Assembly (NCBI RefSeq): GCF_017353175.1
Contig: NZ_JAFMYW010000002.1
Coordinates: 1,116,001-1,180,000 of the forward strand
Length of the DNA: 64,000 nt
Direction of reading: 5' to 3'
Origin: Fibrella forsythiae
Lineage (GTDB): Bacteria > Bacteroidota > Bacteroidia > Cytophagales > Spirosomataceae
The translations under genes and the position numbers were made by a program. Within the stretch, counting starts at the first letter, position 1. Every line of letters starts with the position of its first letter. Below, in pieces: positions 25,635 through 34,019 of this stretch. The notes beneath the pieces are model-generated. The model ran no database searches. It saw nothing but the letters and a program-made list of their open reading frames with translations, and had not been told where the DNA came from.

Positions 25635-26339
25635 TCACTTTTTCCGGGTTGGCGTGCTGCTCAAGATCAGTGTCTTTCCCGATTTCAGGAAGTCGCAGTG
25701 CGGTGCCAGCACACACTGGTCGCATTTTGGGTGGTACCAGGTGCAGGTACGCTGTCCGTGCCAATAGAAGTGTTTATGAAAATTGAAGAGGTCTACGGCG
25801 TCGTTCGGAAGGGCTGTCAGCAGCAGATCATGGGCTTTTCCGGCGCTTACTTTCGGCCCAATCATGCCAACCCGCTGCGTAACGCGATGCACGTGCGTAT
25901 CAACGGGTAGTACGGGTTTCTGAAACGAAAAAAGTAGCAGCAATGTAGACGTTTTTGGGCCAATACCGGGAAGCCTGTTTAGCCATTGCATGGCCTCATG
26001 GGTCGACATATCGGCCAGAAAATCAATGTTGGCCTGGCCTCGCTCCGCAATTAATACGGTCAGTAATTGCTGGATATAGGGAGCTTTCACTTCCGGATAA
26101 TTAGCCGTTTTAATCGCATCGATTAACTCAGCCAATGGCGCATCACGAACAGCTTCCCAGCTCGGAAACTGCTCGCGCATGGTCCGGTAGGCCGTTACTT
26201 CGTTATCATGCGTTGTTCGGTGCGACAGGATCGTTCCTACCAACTCATGCATAGGATCTTTGTAGCCGTAGATGGCCTGAATACCGTATTGTTCGTTCAG
26301 CAGTTGATGCGCCAGCAACGTCTTTTCCGAGGGTGTCAT
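25635..26339 (-). CDS. Endonuclease III-family protein, second copy
   Basis: This 234-residue HhH-GPD protein with an iron-sulfur cluster is a DNA glycosylase/AP lyase of base-excision repair. The helix-hairpin-helix LNRLPGIGPKTSTLLLLF contains the Lys, and LPVDTHVHRVTQR has the Asp. The C-X6-C-X2-C-X5-C loop is TCTWYHPKCDQCVLAPHC. It differs widely from the copy at 6003-6656 outside these motifs, so the two are old paralogues. Its N-terminal part (HELVGTILSHRTTHDNEV, where classical Nth has LSAQATD) departs from the canonical pocket, so its substrate range may differ. Confidence 0.9.
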   Translation of the reverse strand: MTPSEKTLLAHQLLNEQYGIQAIYGYKDPMHELVGTILSHRTTHDNEVTAYRTMREQFPSWEAVRDAPLAELIDAIKTANYPEVKAPYIQQLLTVLIAERGQANIDFLADMSTHEAMQWLNRLPGIGPKTSTLLLLFSFQKPVLPVDTHVHRVTQRVGMIGPKVSAGKAHDLLLTALPNDAVDLFNFHKHFYWHGQRTCTWYHPKCDQCVLAPHCDFLKSGKTLILSSTPTRKK

Positions 26340-26405
26340 GCTTTCGAAACACAGAGGACGTACCTGACGCCGATTTACACCGGTTAATCTTTTTAACTGG
26401 ACCGG

Positions 26406-27119
26406 CTACAACCGGGTTGCCAGTGCTTCGGCAATCAGCCTGTCGGCTAGTTGGGTCATGCCCACACTGGCGGGTTCGCCGATGAGTGTCAGATTCGGGC
26501 GTGGACGAATGTCGGGCAGATTGGGGTCAACAACGTAAATAGGAACCGTTTTAGGGATGTAATCTACCAGACCTGCTGCCGGGTAAACAACCAGCGACGT
26601 ACCTACTACGATGAAAATATCCGCTGTCAGGGCTACGTCAACGGCTTCCTCCATCATGGGAACCGATTCGCCGAACCAGACAATATGCGGCCTGAGCTGC
26701 GACCCCTTCTCGCAGGTATCGCCCAGTTTTATTTCCCATCCGTCGATCTCATATACCAGCGATTCATCGATTGAACTGCGCGACTTTGACAATTCTCCGT
26801 GGAGGTGGAGTACGTGCGTCGAACCTGCTTTCTCGTGCAGGCCGTCAACGTTCTGGGTGACGATTGTAACATCGTAATAATCTTCCAGCCGGGCCAGAGC
26901 GTAATGCCCGGCATTTGGCTCAACGGATTGTGCCTGTTTACGTCGCTGGTTATAAAAATCGAGCACCAACTGGCGATCTTTTCGCCAGCCGTCGGGCGTA
27001 GCTACATCTTCAATCCGGTGGTTTTCCCAGAGCCCGTTCGAGTCGCGAAAGGTAGCAATTCCGCTTTCCGCACTGATACCTGCACCTGTTAAGACAACGA
27101 TTTTTTGACGCGTTTTCAT
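26406..27119 (-). CDS. cobB: Sirtuin-family NAD-dependent protein deacylase (CobB/SIRT5-like)
   Basis: This 237-residue Sir2 enzyme removes acyl groups from lysines using NAD+. The NAD motifs are VVLTGAGISAESGIATFRD (about residues 8-26), VTQNVDGLHEKAG and VGTSLVVYPAA. The catalytic His is in HLHGELSK. A Tyr/Arg pair within LVLDFYNQRR is the feature that makes SIRT5/CobB enzymes accept succinyl- or malonyl-lysine. The zinc-binding Cys pairs normally placed after the catalytic His are not present; only one Cys remains (GDTCEKG). The ATG at 27119 is preferred because MKTRQKIVVLTGAG is the usual family N-terminus. Confidence 0.9.
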   Translation of the reverse strand: MKTRQKIVVLTGAGISAESGIATFRDSNGLWENHRIEDVATPDGWRKDRQLVLDFYNQRRKQAQSVEPNAGHYALARLEDYYDVTIVTQNVDGLHEKAGSTHVLHLHGELSKSRSSIDESLVYEIDGWEIKLGDTCEKGSQLRPHIVWFGESVPMMEEAVDVALTADIFIVVGTSLVVYPAAGLVDYIPKTVPIYVVDPNLPDIRPRPNLTLIGEPASVGMTQLADRLIAEALATRL

Positions 27120-27191
27120 CGTATCAAGATACGGAATAGTAGCGGAATTCAAGAAGGAAATCCTAGCTGATCAGGCGTAAAAACGACCTGC

Positions 27192-27223
27192 AAAAAAGAA
27201 GCTCTACCAGTTGGCAGAGCTTC
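27192..27223 (-). terminator. Intrinsic terminator of topA
   Basis: Read on the minus strand, GAAGCTCTGCC and GGTAGAGCTTC form an 11-bp stem with an AACT loop, followed by TTTTTT (27197-27192). It lies about 120 bp downstream of topA and upstream of the sirtuin gene. Confidence 0.85.
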
Positions 27224-27343
27224 AGATGGATCACTATTAGCTGTTTTAAACGGGTCATGTGCATTGTCTTCGACGGGGCAACAAAACCACCGTAAAAGCA
27301 GTGAATCTGGTATGTTTAAACGGCTTCCAATATAAGCAATGGC

Positions 27344-29944
27344 TTATTTCTTCTTGGCTACAGCTTTCTTGGCGGGAGCTTTTGCCGCCGTTTTGGTTGT
27401 AGTCGATTTCGCTGCTGTCGCTTTTTTAGCCGGTGCCTTCTTGGCTGTTTCGCCTTTCGGATCATCGCCAGCCAGCTCCAAACATTTCTCCAGCGTCAGT
27501 TCGGCAGGGTCAATGTCTTTGGGCAGGCGTACATTCCGTTTGCCAACCGCCAGATACGGGCCATACATGCCGTTAACAACTTTTATTTCAGGGCGTTCCG
27601 GGAATTCCTTGATATACTTATTGGCCTCGGCATTACGCTTCTGCTGAATCAGTTCAATGGCCCGTTCCAGCGTTAAGCCCGCCAGTTGTTCACCTTTTGC
27701 CAGCGAAATGTACTTGTCTTCATATTTCACATACGGCCCAAAGCGACCCTTACCGGTAGTGACAAGCTTACCTTCAAACTCGCCAATGGCCTCGCTGGCC
27801 GACTCGGTTCGTTTCTGCTGAATCAGTTCAGCCGCACGCTCGGCCGTGATCGTATACGGGTCATCTTCCTTGCCAAGCGAAACATACTTGCCGTCGTGCT
27901 TTACATACGGGCCAAACTTACCAACTCCGATGGTCATGGCCTGATCTTCGAACATACCAACCTCTCGGGGCAGCCCGAACAGGCTAAGCGCATCTTCCAG
28001 CGAAATGGATTCGATCAACTGACCATCACGGAGGTTGGCATACTGTGGCTTTTCCTCGTCGGTCGATTCCCCAATTTGCACGTAAGCGCCATACTTGCCC
28101 AGCCGGGCCGATACACGCTTACCCGTTTTGGGGTCGATTCCGAGTTCTTTAGCCCCGGTTTTAAAGCTAATGCCGGCGGCGGCTCCCTGAATATCTTCGA
28201 TGTTCTTGTGGAAGTCACCGTAGAAATCCTGTAGCATCGTCTGCCACTCCAGCTTACCGCCCGCAATTTCATCGAACTCCTGCTCAACGTTGGCTGTGAA
28301 CTTGTAATCGACAATGCCGGGGAAATACTCCATCAGAAAGTCGCAGACAACTACACCGGTGTTGGTCGGGAACAGCTTGGCTTTTTCGGAGCCAAACGTT
28401 TCTTTGCCGCTTGTTTCGGTAATCGTCTCAGCCTGAAGGGTATACTCCTTAAATGTGCGTTCCTGGCCAGGCTTATCCTGTTTGGTAACGTACCCACGGT
28501 TGATGATCGTCGAGATGGTTGGCGCGTAAGTTGATGGGCGACCAATGCCCATTTCTTCGAGCTTTTTCACCAACGATGCTTCTGCGTAGCGCGGTTGCGG
28601 GCGGGTGAATTTTTCCGACGCTTTCATCTGGCTCAAGTCCAGCTCCTGCCCGATGTTCAGCGGCGGCAGCATACCCTTTGCATCTTCGTCGTCTTCGTCA
28701 TCTTTCGATTCGAGATAGACTTTCAGGAAACCATCGAACTTGATGACCTCACCCTGAGCGATCAGTTCCGTTGGGAAGCCTTCGGTAGGTACGCCCGTCG
28801 TGCGGATATTGATCGATACGGTAGTGCGCTCCAGCTGAGCGTCAGCCATTTGCGAGGCAATAGACCGTTTCCAGATCAGTTCATAGAGGCGTTTCTGATC
28901 ACGATCTGCCCCAGCACTATGGTCATTGAAGTTTGTTGGCCTGATGGCTTCGTGTGCCTCCTGAGCCGACTCGTTCTTATTCTTGAAATGCCGCTTCTGT
29001 ACATACCGATCATCGAATGCAGACGTGATTTCGGCAACGGCTTTATCAACCGCCTCCGTTGAAAGATTCAGCGAGTCGGTCCTCATATACGAAATTTTAC
29101 CCGCCTCATACAGATTCTGGGCAATGCGCATGGTGCGGTCTACTGAATAACCGAGTTTGCGCGATGCTTCCTGCTGAAGCGTCGAGGTCGTAAACGGTGG
29201 CGCGGGTGATTTCTTGGCCGGTTTCACATCCAGGCTTTTGATCGTGAACGTGGCGCCAATACACTGTTCCAGGAAGCTACGCGCTTCGGCAACTGTAGCA
29301 AAGTTTTTGGGCAATTCGGCGTTGAGCACTTTACCGCCATCAACGATAAACTGGGCCGTTACTTTAAAGCTGGACTTGGCATTGTGCTTGTCGATCTCCC
29401 GTTCGCGTTCAACCACCAGCCGCAGAGCCACTGATTGAACCCGGCCCGCCGACAGGCCCGTGCTACCACCTTTGATCTTTCGCCACAAAACCGGCGACAA
29501 TTCGTAACCAACGAGCCGGTCGAGCACACGCCGTGCCTGCTGCGCGTTTACCAGATCGAGGTCAATGGTACGGGGAATCTGAATGGCATTCAGAATCGCG
29601 TTTTTCGTGATTTCACGGAACACGATTCGCTTTGTGTCGGCTTTCAGGCCAAGGGCTTCTTTCAGGTGCCACGAAATGGCTTCGCCTTCGCGGTCATCAT
29701 CTGTTGCCAGCCACACTTCATCGGCATCTTTCGCCAGTTTCTTTAACTCACTGACAAGCTGCTTTTTATCAGGCGAAATCTGATAATCGGGTGCGAATCC
29801 GTTCTTCACATCAACGGCCAGGCCGTCTTTAGGCAGGTCGCGAATGTGGCCAAAACTAGACCGGACCGTGAAGTCGCGACCGAGGTAGCCTTCAATTGTT
29901 TTCGCCTTCGCGGGCGACTCGACAATGACTAAGTTCTTTGACAT
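27344..29944 (-). CDS. topA: DNA topoisomerase I (type IA)
   Basis: This 866-residue enzyme relaxes negative supercoils in the nucleoid. The Toprim domain begins at the N-terminus (VIVESPAKAKTIEGYLG) and includes WLATDDDREGEAISWH. The catalytic Tyr is in GKISYMRTDS near residue 285. The central gate carries EMGIGRPSTYAPTISTI. The C-terminus has four topoisomerase C-terminal repeats of the form GRFGPYVK (zinc-finger-free type), then a Lys/Ala/Thr tail with APAKKA repeats that resembles histone H1-like DNA-binding tails. The ATG at 29944 is chosen because the in-frame extension upstream has no family match and contains the promoter. Confidence 0.96.
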   Translation of the reverse strand: MSKNLVIVESPAKAKTIEGYLGRDFTVRSSFGHIRDLPKDGLAVDVKNGFAPDYQISPDKKQLVSELKKLAKDADEVWLATDDDREGEAISWHLKEALGLKADTKRIVFREITKNAILNAIQIPRTIDLDLVNAQQARRVLDRLVGYELSPVLWRKIKGGSTGLSAGRVQSVALRLVVEREREIDKHNAKSSFKVTAQFIVDGGKVLNAELPKNFATVAEARSFLEQCIGATFTIKSLDVKPAKKSPAPPFTTSTLQQEASRKLGYSVDRTMRIAQNLYEAGKISYMRTDSLNLSTEAVDKAVAEITSAFDDRYVQKRHFKNKNESAQEAHEAIRPTNFNDHSAGADRDQKRLYELIWKRSIASQMADAQLERTTVSINIRTTGVPTEGFPTELIAQGEVIKFDGFLKVYLESKDDEDDEDAKGMLPPLNIGQELDLSQMKASEKFTRPQPRYAEASLVKKLEEMGIGRPSTYAPTISTIINRGYVTKQDKPGQERTFKEYTLQAETITETSGKETFGSEKAKLFPTNTGVVVCDFLMEYFPGIVDYKFTANVEQEFDEIAGGKLEWQTMLQDFYGDFHKNIEDIQGAAAGISFKTGAKELGIDPKTGKRVSARLGKYGAYVQIGESTDEEKPQYANLRDGQLIESISLEDALSLFGLPREVGMFEDQAMTIGVGKFGPYVKHDGKYVSLGKEDDPYTITAERAAELIQQKRTESASEAIGEFEGKLVTTGKGRFGPYVKYEDKYISLAKGEQLAGLTLERAIELIQQKRNAEANKYIKEFPERPEIKVVNGMYGPYLAVGKRNVRLPKDIDPAELTLEKCLELAGDDPKGETAKKAPAKKATAAKSTTTKTAAKAPAKKAVAKKK

Positions 29945-30248
29945 AAAGTGTCCTGCAGTTGATGATGTAGACCGTTCACGTTCTGTGCCAGATATAGCGG
30001 TTGGGGTCAAATATAGACGCAAACCAATTATATCATGCAAGGCGCGTGATCGGCAAAACCAGTTATAAGGGGGGAAAATGGTCTACTTAACTAACACGTT
30101 CCTGTGGTTGAACGTTCGGTTAAGGAAATGTATTATCGACGCTTATTTGTCTAATTATCAGACAATTGAAACGTAAAAGATTGCTCCCGATTTGCGTTAA
30201 ACAAAGGCATATTACCTACTGTTCATAAAAAATAGGTGAGCGGTGTAT
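29945..30248. other. Intergenic region upstream of topA
   Basis: This 304-bp gap holds the topA promoter (30008-30040) and an AT-rich stretch at about 30090-30240. I see no ORF, hairpin or RNA gene in the rest. Confidence 0.6.
30008..30040 (-). promoter_or_regulatory. Probable topA promoter
   Basis: On the minus strand the -33 TTG (30040-30038), a 22-bp spacer and -7 TATATTTG (30015-30008) fit the Bacteroidota consensus, with slightly long spacing. The leader would be about 55 nt. Confidence 0.55.
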
Positions 30249-30947
30249 TTAATGACGCGAATATTGGCGATACCGTTGCAAAACAGCGAATGTAAGATCG
30301 TATTCTGACGCTTGCAACACGAAGTCATCATTGAAATTGCAGTAGTCACGGAAGGTTTCGATGGTCTCTCCCTGCAAGTCGGTAGCCCGCTGCGTGATTA
30401 GTTCAACCCGGTAGTTGGCGAGCATCCGCTTGCGGTGTTGCTGACTGATGACAGCCGCTTTACGGCTGGCTTTAGCCTGCTTGCTGAACAGTTCATACAG
30501 TAATGTGACCGGCGATTGAGCCAGACTGAAAATCTGTTCGCCCGACAAATTCTTACGGGCTTCGGGCTCACGTAGCAGTTGCTCCAGTTCCTTACGTACC
30601 TCGGCTTCGCGTCTGCCCCGAACAGTCAACGTTGGCAGGTTGACAACCTCGTCGGATAGCTGCCGTTTCATGACCAGTTGAGGTTCCTTGTTAACACCAT
30701 CCCATTTCAAGCCGGCCCGGCCGTGGCTGGGGCTGGTAACGATTACAGAATCGCCCGGTTTTACGTCGAGGTAAAAAGCTCCGGAAACGTTGGTACGGCC
30801 AATCGCCTGCGTTCGTGGGTTGATCACGGTTGCGTTGTTTACCCCGCTGCCGTTCTCCTGATCCAGCACCTTTCCGATAATGAACCGGGGTGTCTGGGCC
30901 TTACAAAAAGCGGGTAAAAGCAGAAGCAACGTAAAAAACAGACGCAT
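30249..30947 (-). CDS. Secreted protein with CarboxypepD_reg-like domain
   Basis: This 232-residue exported protein has a signal peptide of about 17 residues ending FCKAQ. Residues about 20-95 form a carboxypeptidase-regulatory-like beta-sandwich (FIIGKVLDQENGSGVNNATV, SGAFYLDVKPGD). The C-terminal half is charged and helical (EVRKELEQLLREPEARKNL, then KASRKAAVISQQHRKRM). This two-part layout is common in Bacteroidota secreted proteins with no assigned function. The ATG at 30947 is used because an earlier in-frame start adds 14 residues before the signal peptide. Confidence 0.75.
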   Translation of the reverse strand: MRLFFTLLLLLPAFCKAQTPRFIIGKVLDQENGSGVNNATVINPRTQAIGRTNVSGAFYLDVKPGDSVIVTSPSHGRAGLKWDGVNKEPQLVMKRQLSDEVVNLPTLTVRGRREAEVRKELEQLLREPEARKNLSGEQIFSLAQSPVTLLYELFSKQAKASRKAAVISQQHRKRMLANYRVELITQRATDLQGETIETFRDYCNFNDDFVLQASEYDLTFAVLQRYRQYSRH

Positions 30948-31083
30948 GGAGAATTGAAAACAGGAGAGTGCAAAAATAACGGACCGCAACGCTAATCCTG
31001 TATGGTGTGGGATGGGTACGTTACTCTATTGAACCCATAAATAGCCCTAAACAGTGCCTGCAAGCCTGTTTGGGTACGTTAGA

Positions 31084-32796
31084 TTAAGAGATTTTAACAG
31101 CTGCGTCTGCTTTGGCAGGGGTAAACTGGTTCAGTACCAGGGCAAAAAGCATGACCAGCAGGCAACCAACCACGTTAAGCCACAGAAAAGCCATCAGATC
31201 GAATTGGTAGCAGCCAACTACAATGGCTTCGGCCAGAAGCGCCGCCCAGAAGGTTGCCCGGCCACCAACAGACTTCAGGTAAAAGGCCACGCAGAAGATA
31301 CCCAGAATAACGCCGTAGAATAGTGACCCAAGTACATTCACGATCTCGATCATGCTCCCGCCGATCATGTTGGCAAACTGCGCTACGATGATGCAGAATA
31401 CGCCCCAGCCCAATGTCAGCCAGCGCGAGAGCGCCACTTCGCTGATTTTCTGATCAGCAACAGGCACAATTCGGTTATAGACATCAACAACCGAGGTCGA
31501 CGCCAGTGAATTGTAGGCCGACGCGATGGAGCCCATTGAAGCGATGAACAGCGCGGCGATGAGCAGGCCAATCAGCCCATGCGGCAGGTGATCGAGCACG
31601 AACCGCAGGAACACATAGTTGACATCGTTGGTATCAGCCGTGGGATTGTTCTTCTTCACCAGCGCAGATACATCTTTGCGGAGCCTGGTCAGTTCGCCAT
31701 CGCTGGCTTTGATCTGCTCGCCTGCCTGATCAGCCGCCAGGTCATTATGCGATTGAATGGCCACTTCCAGGTCGGCAACAGCTTCGCGGCGGGTGGCACT
31801 GAGGGTCTGATGTTTAATGTCGAGAAGCTGAAATTCGGAAGCGAATGGACCTGAACGGAGACGTTCGGTTTCCTGCTGGTTAAAAAAGATAGGCGATTCG
31901 TTGAATTGATAGAATACAAAGACAAGTACGCCCACCAGCAGAATCAGAAACTGCATGGGTACTTTCAACAAGCCGTTCATGAGCAGCCCCACACGGCTCT
32001 GCGTGATGGATTGCCCGGTCAGGTAGCGCCCCACCTGCGATTGGTCGGTACCGAAATAAGAGAGTTGCAAAAAGAAGCCGCCAATCAGCCCCGACCATAG
32101 ATTGTACCGGTTCTGCAAATCAAATTTAGTATCGATTAGGTTGAGGCGACCCGCTTTGCCCGCTACGCGTAACGCATCAGTGAAGCCCATACTTTCGGGC
32201 AGTAACCGTACGGTGAGCCATCCCGCAACCACCATCACTACGGTGACGATCAGCATTTGGGTCAAGTGCGTGTGTGAAATAGCTTTGGTACCACCGGTGA
32301 CGGTATAAACCAGTACCAGCCCGCCCATGATCAGGTTGGTCAGGTAAATATTCCAGCCGAGGATAGTGGACAGAATAATGGCTGGCGCATAAATCGACAA
32401 GCCCGTTGACAGGCCGCGCTGCAATAGGAAGAGGCCCGCCGTAAGGGAACGTACCCGGCCGTCGAACCGCTTCTCCAGGAATTCGTAGGCAGTATAGACG
32501 TTTAGTTTGGAAAAAATTGGCACGAAGGTGACCGAGAGCACGATCATGGCCAGCGGAAGGCCGAAATAGAACTGAACAAACCGCATACCGTCGGTAAAGC
32601 CCTGCCCCGGTGCAGATAAAAACGTGATGGCGCTTGCCTGCGTAGCCATCACAGAAAGGCCTACGTGATACCACGGCAGCGACTGTCCGGCGCGGGTGAA
32701 ATCATCAAAATCCTGTTGCCCGCGACTTCTGTACAGGCCGTAGCCAACCAGTACGGCCAGTGTGCTGCTTAGTACCCACCAGTCCAGACTGCTCAT
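31084..32796 (-). CDS. Sodium:solute symporter (SSS family)
   Basis: This is a 570-residue inner-membrane Na+-coupled transporter with about 13 hydrophobic helices. Family landmarks are FTRAGQSLPWYHVGLSVMAT in helix 1-2, AYEFLEKRFDGRVRSL and SYFGTDQSQVGRYLTG. A cytoplasmic or periplasmic insertion at about residues 305-393, rich in Glu/Lys/Arg, is predicted to be a coiled coil (REAVADLEVAIQSHNDLAAD, SDGELTRLRKDVSALVKK). The substrate is not predictable from sequence. The start overlaps by 4 bp (ATGA) the stop of a 39-codon membrane ORF, suggesting translational coupling. Confidence 0.88.
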   Translation of the reverse strand: MSSLDWWVLSSTLAVLVGYGLYRSRGQQDFDDFTRAGQSLPWYHVGLSVMATQASAITFLSAPGQGFTDGMRFVQFYFGLPLAMIVLSVTFVPIFSKLNVYTAYEFLEKRFDGRVRSLTAGLFLLQRGLSTGLSIYAPAIILSTILGWNIYLTNLIMGGLVLVYTVTGGTKAISHTHLTQMLIVTVVMVVAGWLTVRLLPESMGFTDALRVAGKAGRLNLIDTKFDLQNRYNLWSGLIGGFFLQLSYFGTDQSQVGRYLTGQSITQSRVGLLMNGLLKVPMQFLILLVGVLVFVFYQFNESPIFFNQQETERLRSGPFASEFQLLDIKHQTLSATRREAVADLEVAIQSHNDLAADQAGEQIKASDGELTRLRKDVSALVKKNNPTADTNDVNYVFLRFVLDHLPHGLIGLLIAALFIASMGSIASAYNSLASTSVVDVYNRIVPVADQKISEVALSRWLTLGWGVFCIIVAQFANMIGGSMIEIVNVLGSLFYGVILGIFCVAFYLKSVGGRATFWAALLAEAIVVGCYQFDLMAFLWLNVVGCLLVMLFALVLNQFTPAKADAAVKIS

Positions 32797-32912
32797 GCGA
32801 ACCAGCGCATTAGGCCATAGAAAAAGGCAATCTCGAGGAGCAGGGCACCAATGACCACGGCATAAGCACGCGGCCAGGAGCCAAAGAGAGGTGAGTCAGA
32901 TGAGGCGGGCAT
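32793..32912 (-). CDS. Small single-pass membrane ORF coupled to the SSS symporter
   Basis: This 39-residue ORF (MPASSDSPLFGSWPRAYAVV...) has one hydrophobic helix of about 20 residues (about 17-36) and a soluble Ser/Pro-rich N-terminus. Its TGA overlaps the ATG of the symporter gene, the typical layout of a translationally coupled pair. Some SSS transporters have a small membrane subunit, but those are longer (about 80-90 residues, two helices), so this would be a minimal version. It could also be only a coupling leader peptide. A longer reading from 32999 is possible but adds a non-hydrophobic Arg/His-rich part. Confidence 0.6.
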   Translation of the reverse strand: MPASSDSPLFGSWPRAYAVVIGALLLEIAFFYGLMRWFA

Positions 32913-32989
32913 AGGGATGAAGATTGGCAGTAAATGTACGCACGAACCGTTGGACTGCCGATGCTGTAGTCTGAAGCTGTAACGCACAA

Positions 32990-33097
32990 ATGATGCCACC
33001 TCTTATTTTTGGCTGGCTTAATTGGTTGGCTACAATGTCGATTTACTTCGGGCTGGTAGTAGCACCCATCTGTTCAATTGCCTACCTTATCCAATAA
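32990..33097 (+). CDS. Very small hydrophobic ORF, possible membrane peptide
   Basis: This 35-residue ORF begins MMPPLIFGWLNWLATM and is almost entirely hydrophobic, forming one potential membrane helix (about 5-33) with the ending SIAYLIQ. It lies in the gap between the divergent small symporter ORF and the SDR gene, 56 bp before the latter. I recognise no family. It could be a real microprotein or a chance ORF. No good promoter was seen, so confidence is low. Confidence 0.4.
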   Translation: MMPPLIFGWLNWLATMSIYFGLVVAPICSIAYLIQ

Positions 33098-33150
33098 ACC
33101 AGTTAACTAATCAACCAATTGCCCAGTCAACCATTTAACCAATTAACGAA
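33098..33150 (+). repeat. Degenerate AACCA(A/G)TTAAC repeats before an SDR gene
   Basis: The 53 bp hold about five imperfect copies of a unit such as TCAACCAATTAAC: CCAGTTAAC, TCAACCAATTG, TCAACCATTTAAC, CCAATTAAC. They lie just upstream of the SDR start at 33154. The complementary words TTAATTGGTTGG occur in the small ORF just before. This may be a decayed tandem repeat or protein-binding region. Confidence 0.45.
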
Positions 33151-33153
33151 GAG

Positions 33154-33933
33154 ATGACCATTGCCCAAACTGAAAAGGCCGTTTTCGACCTGACGGATAA
33201 AGTCGCCATTATCACCGGAGCTAGTAAAGGTATTGGCGAAGACATCGCCCGGCTCTACGCTCGCTTTGGCGCCAAAGTCATAGTCAGCAGCCGCAAACAG
33301 GATGCCTGCGACACACTGGCTGCCGACATAAAAGCAGCAGGAGGAGAGGCTACTGGCATTGCGGCCCATGTGGGCGACATGGATCAACTGGCGCAACTAG
33401 TTGAAAAAACTGTTGCGGTGTATGGTGGCGTCGATATCCTGGTCAATAATGCCGCGTCGAATCCGGTGTTTGGCCCATCGCTGGATGCCGACGGTGCCGC
33501 GTTCGACAAGATCATGCAGGCTAATGTGAAGGCCCCTTTTGAACTGAGTAAGCTATGCTACCCAAGCATGAAAGCCCGTGGTGGTGGCAGCGTTATTATG
33601 GTCAGCAGTATTGCCGGCCACACGCCCGATCCGGGTCTTGGTCTTTACAGTGTCAGTAAAGCAGCCTTGAACATGCTGACGAAAGTGCTGGCGAAAGAAT
33701 GGGGGACTGATGGCATTCGGGTAAATGCTATTTGCCCCGGCCTGATCAAAACCAAGTTCAGTCAGGCACTTTGGCAGGATGACAAAACGCTGGCACACTT
33801 TACCAAACGCCTGCCTATTGCCCGCATGGGTACTACCGACGAAATTAGCCCACTGGCCTTATTCCTCGCTTCATCTGCCTCATCGTATTCCACCGGTAGC
33901 CTGTTTTATGCTGATGGGGGAACTGTAATTTGA
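33154..33933 (+). CDS. Short-chain dehydrogenase/reductase (classical SDR)
   Basis: This 259-residue cytoplasmic NAD(P)-dependent oxidoreductase has the cofactor-binding TGASKGIGEDIARLY at about residues 21-35, NNAAS at about 97-101, the catalytic Ser in IMVSSIAG and the Y-x-x-x-K pair in GLYSVSKAALNML (about 163-176). CPGLIKTKFS and the C-terminal YSTGSLFYADGGTVI match the FabG/SDR classical family. The closest general type is the DHRS4-like dehydrogenase, but the substrate is not known. It ends in a shared inverted repeat with the convergent hydrolase gene. Confidence 0.9.
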   Translation: MTIAQTEKAVFDLTDKVAIITGASKGIGEDIARLYARFGAKVIVSSRKQDACDTLAADIKAAGGEATGIAAHVGDMDQLAQLVEKTVAVYGGVDILVNNAASNPVFGPSLDADGAAFDKIMQANVKAPFELSKLCYPSMKARGGGSVIMVSSIAGHTPDPGLGLYSVSKAALNMLTKVLAKEWGTDGIRVNAICPGLIKTKFSQALWQDDKTLAHFTKRLPIARMGTTDEISPLALFLASSASSYSTGSLFYADGGTVI

Positions 33934-33937
33934 AGTG

Positions 33938-34013
33938 AGAGTGAAGAACTAAGAATTGTTTCGTCACAAGCACGAAGTGTCTTCCTGCGAAGCAATTCTT
34001 AGTTCTTCACTCT
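33938..34013. terminator. 26-bp inverted repeat between SDR and hydrolase genes
   Basis: Arms 33938-33963 and 33988-34013 pair along 26 positions with a single G-T wobble. The sequence (GAGTGAAGAACTAAGAATTG) is AT-rich. It starts 4 bp after the SDR stop and ends 6 bp before the hydrolase stop, in a convergent gap. It shares words such as TTAATTC and CTTCACTC with the repeat at 44164-44225 and its flank. Confidence 0.75.
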
Positions 34014-34019
34014 TATTTC

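Noticed and set aside
27686-28234. 182-codon + strand ORF antisense to topA
   Set aside because: Opposite to the conserved topoisomerase C-terminal repeats; the repeated pattern in the translation mirrors those repeats.
33098-33150. CRISPR-like array
   Set aside because: The units are only about 11 bp, degenerate and contiguous, with no spacers and no cas genes.
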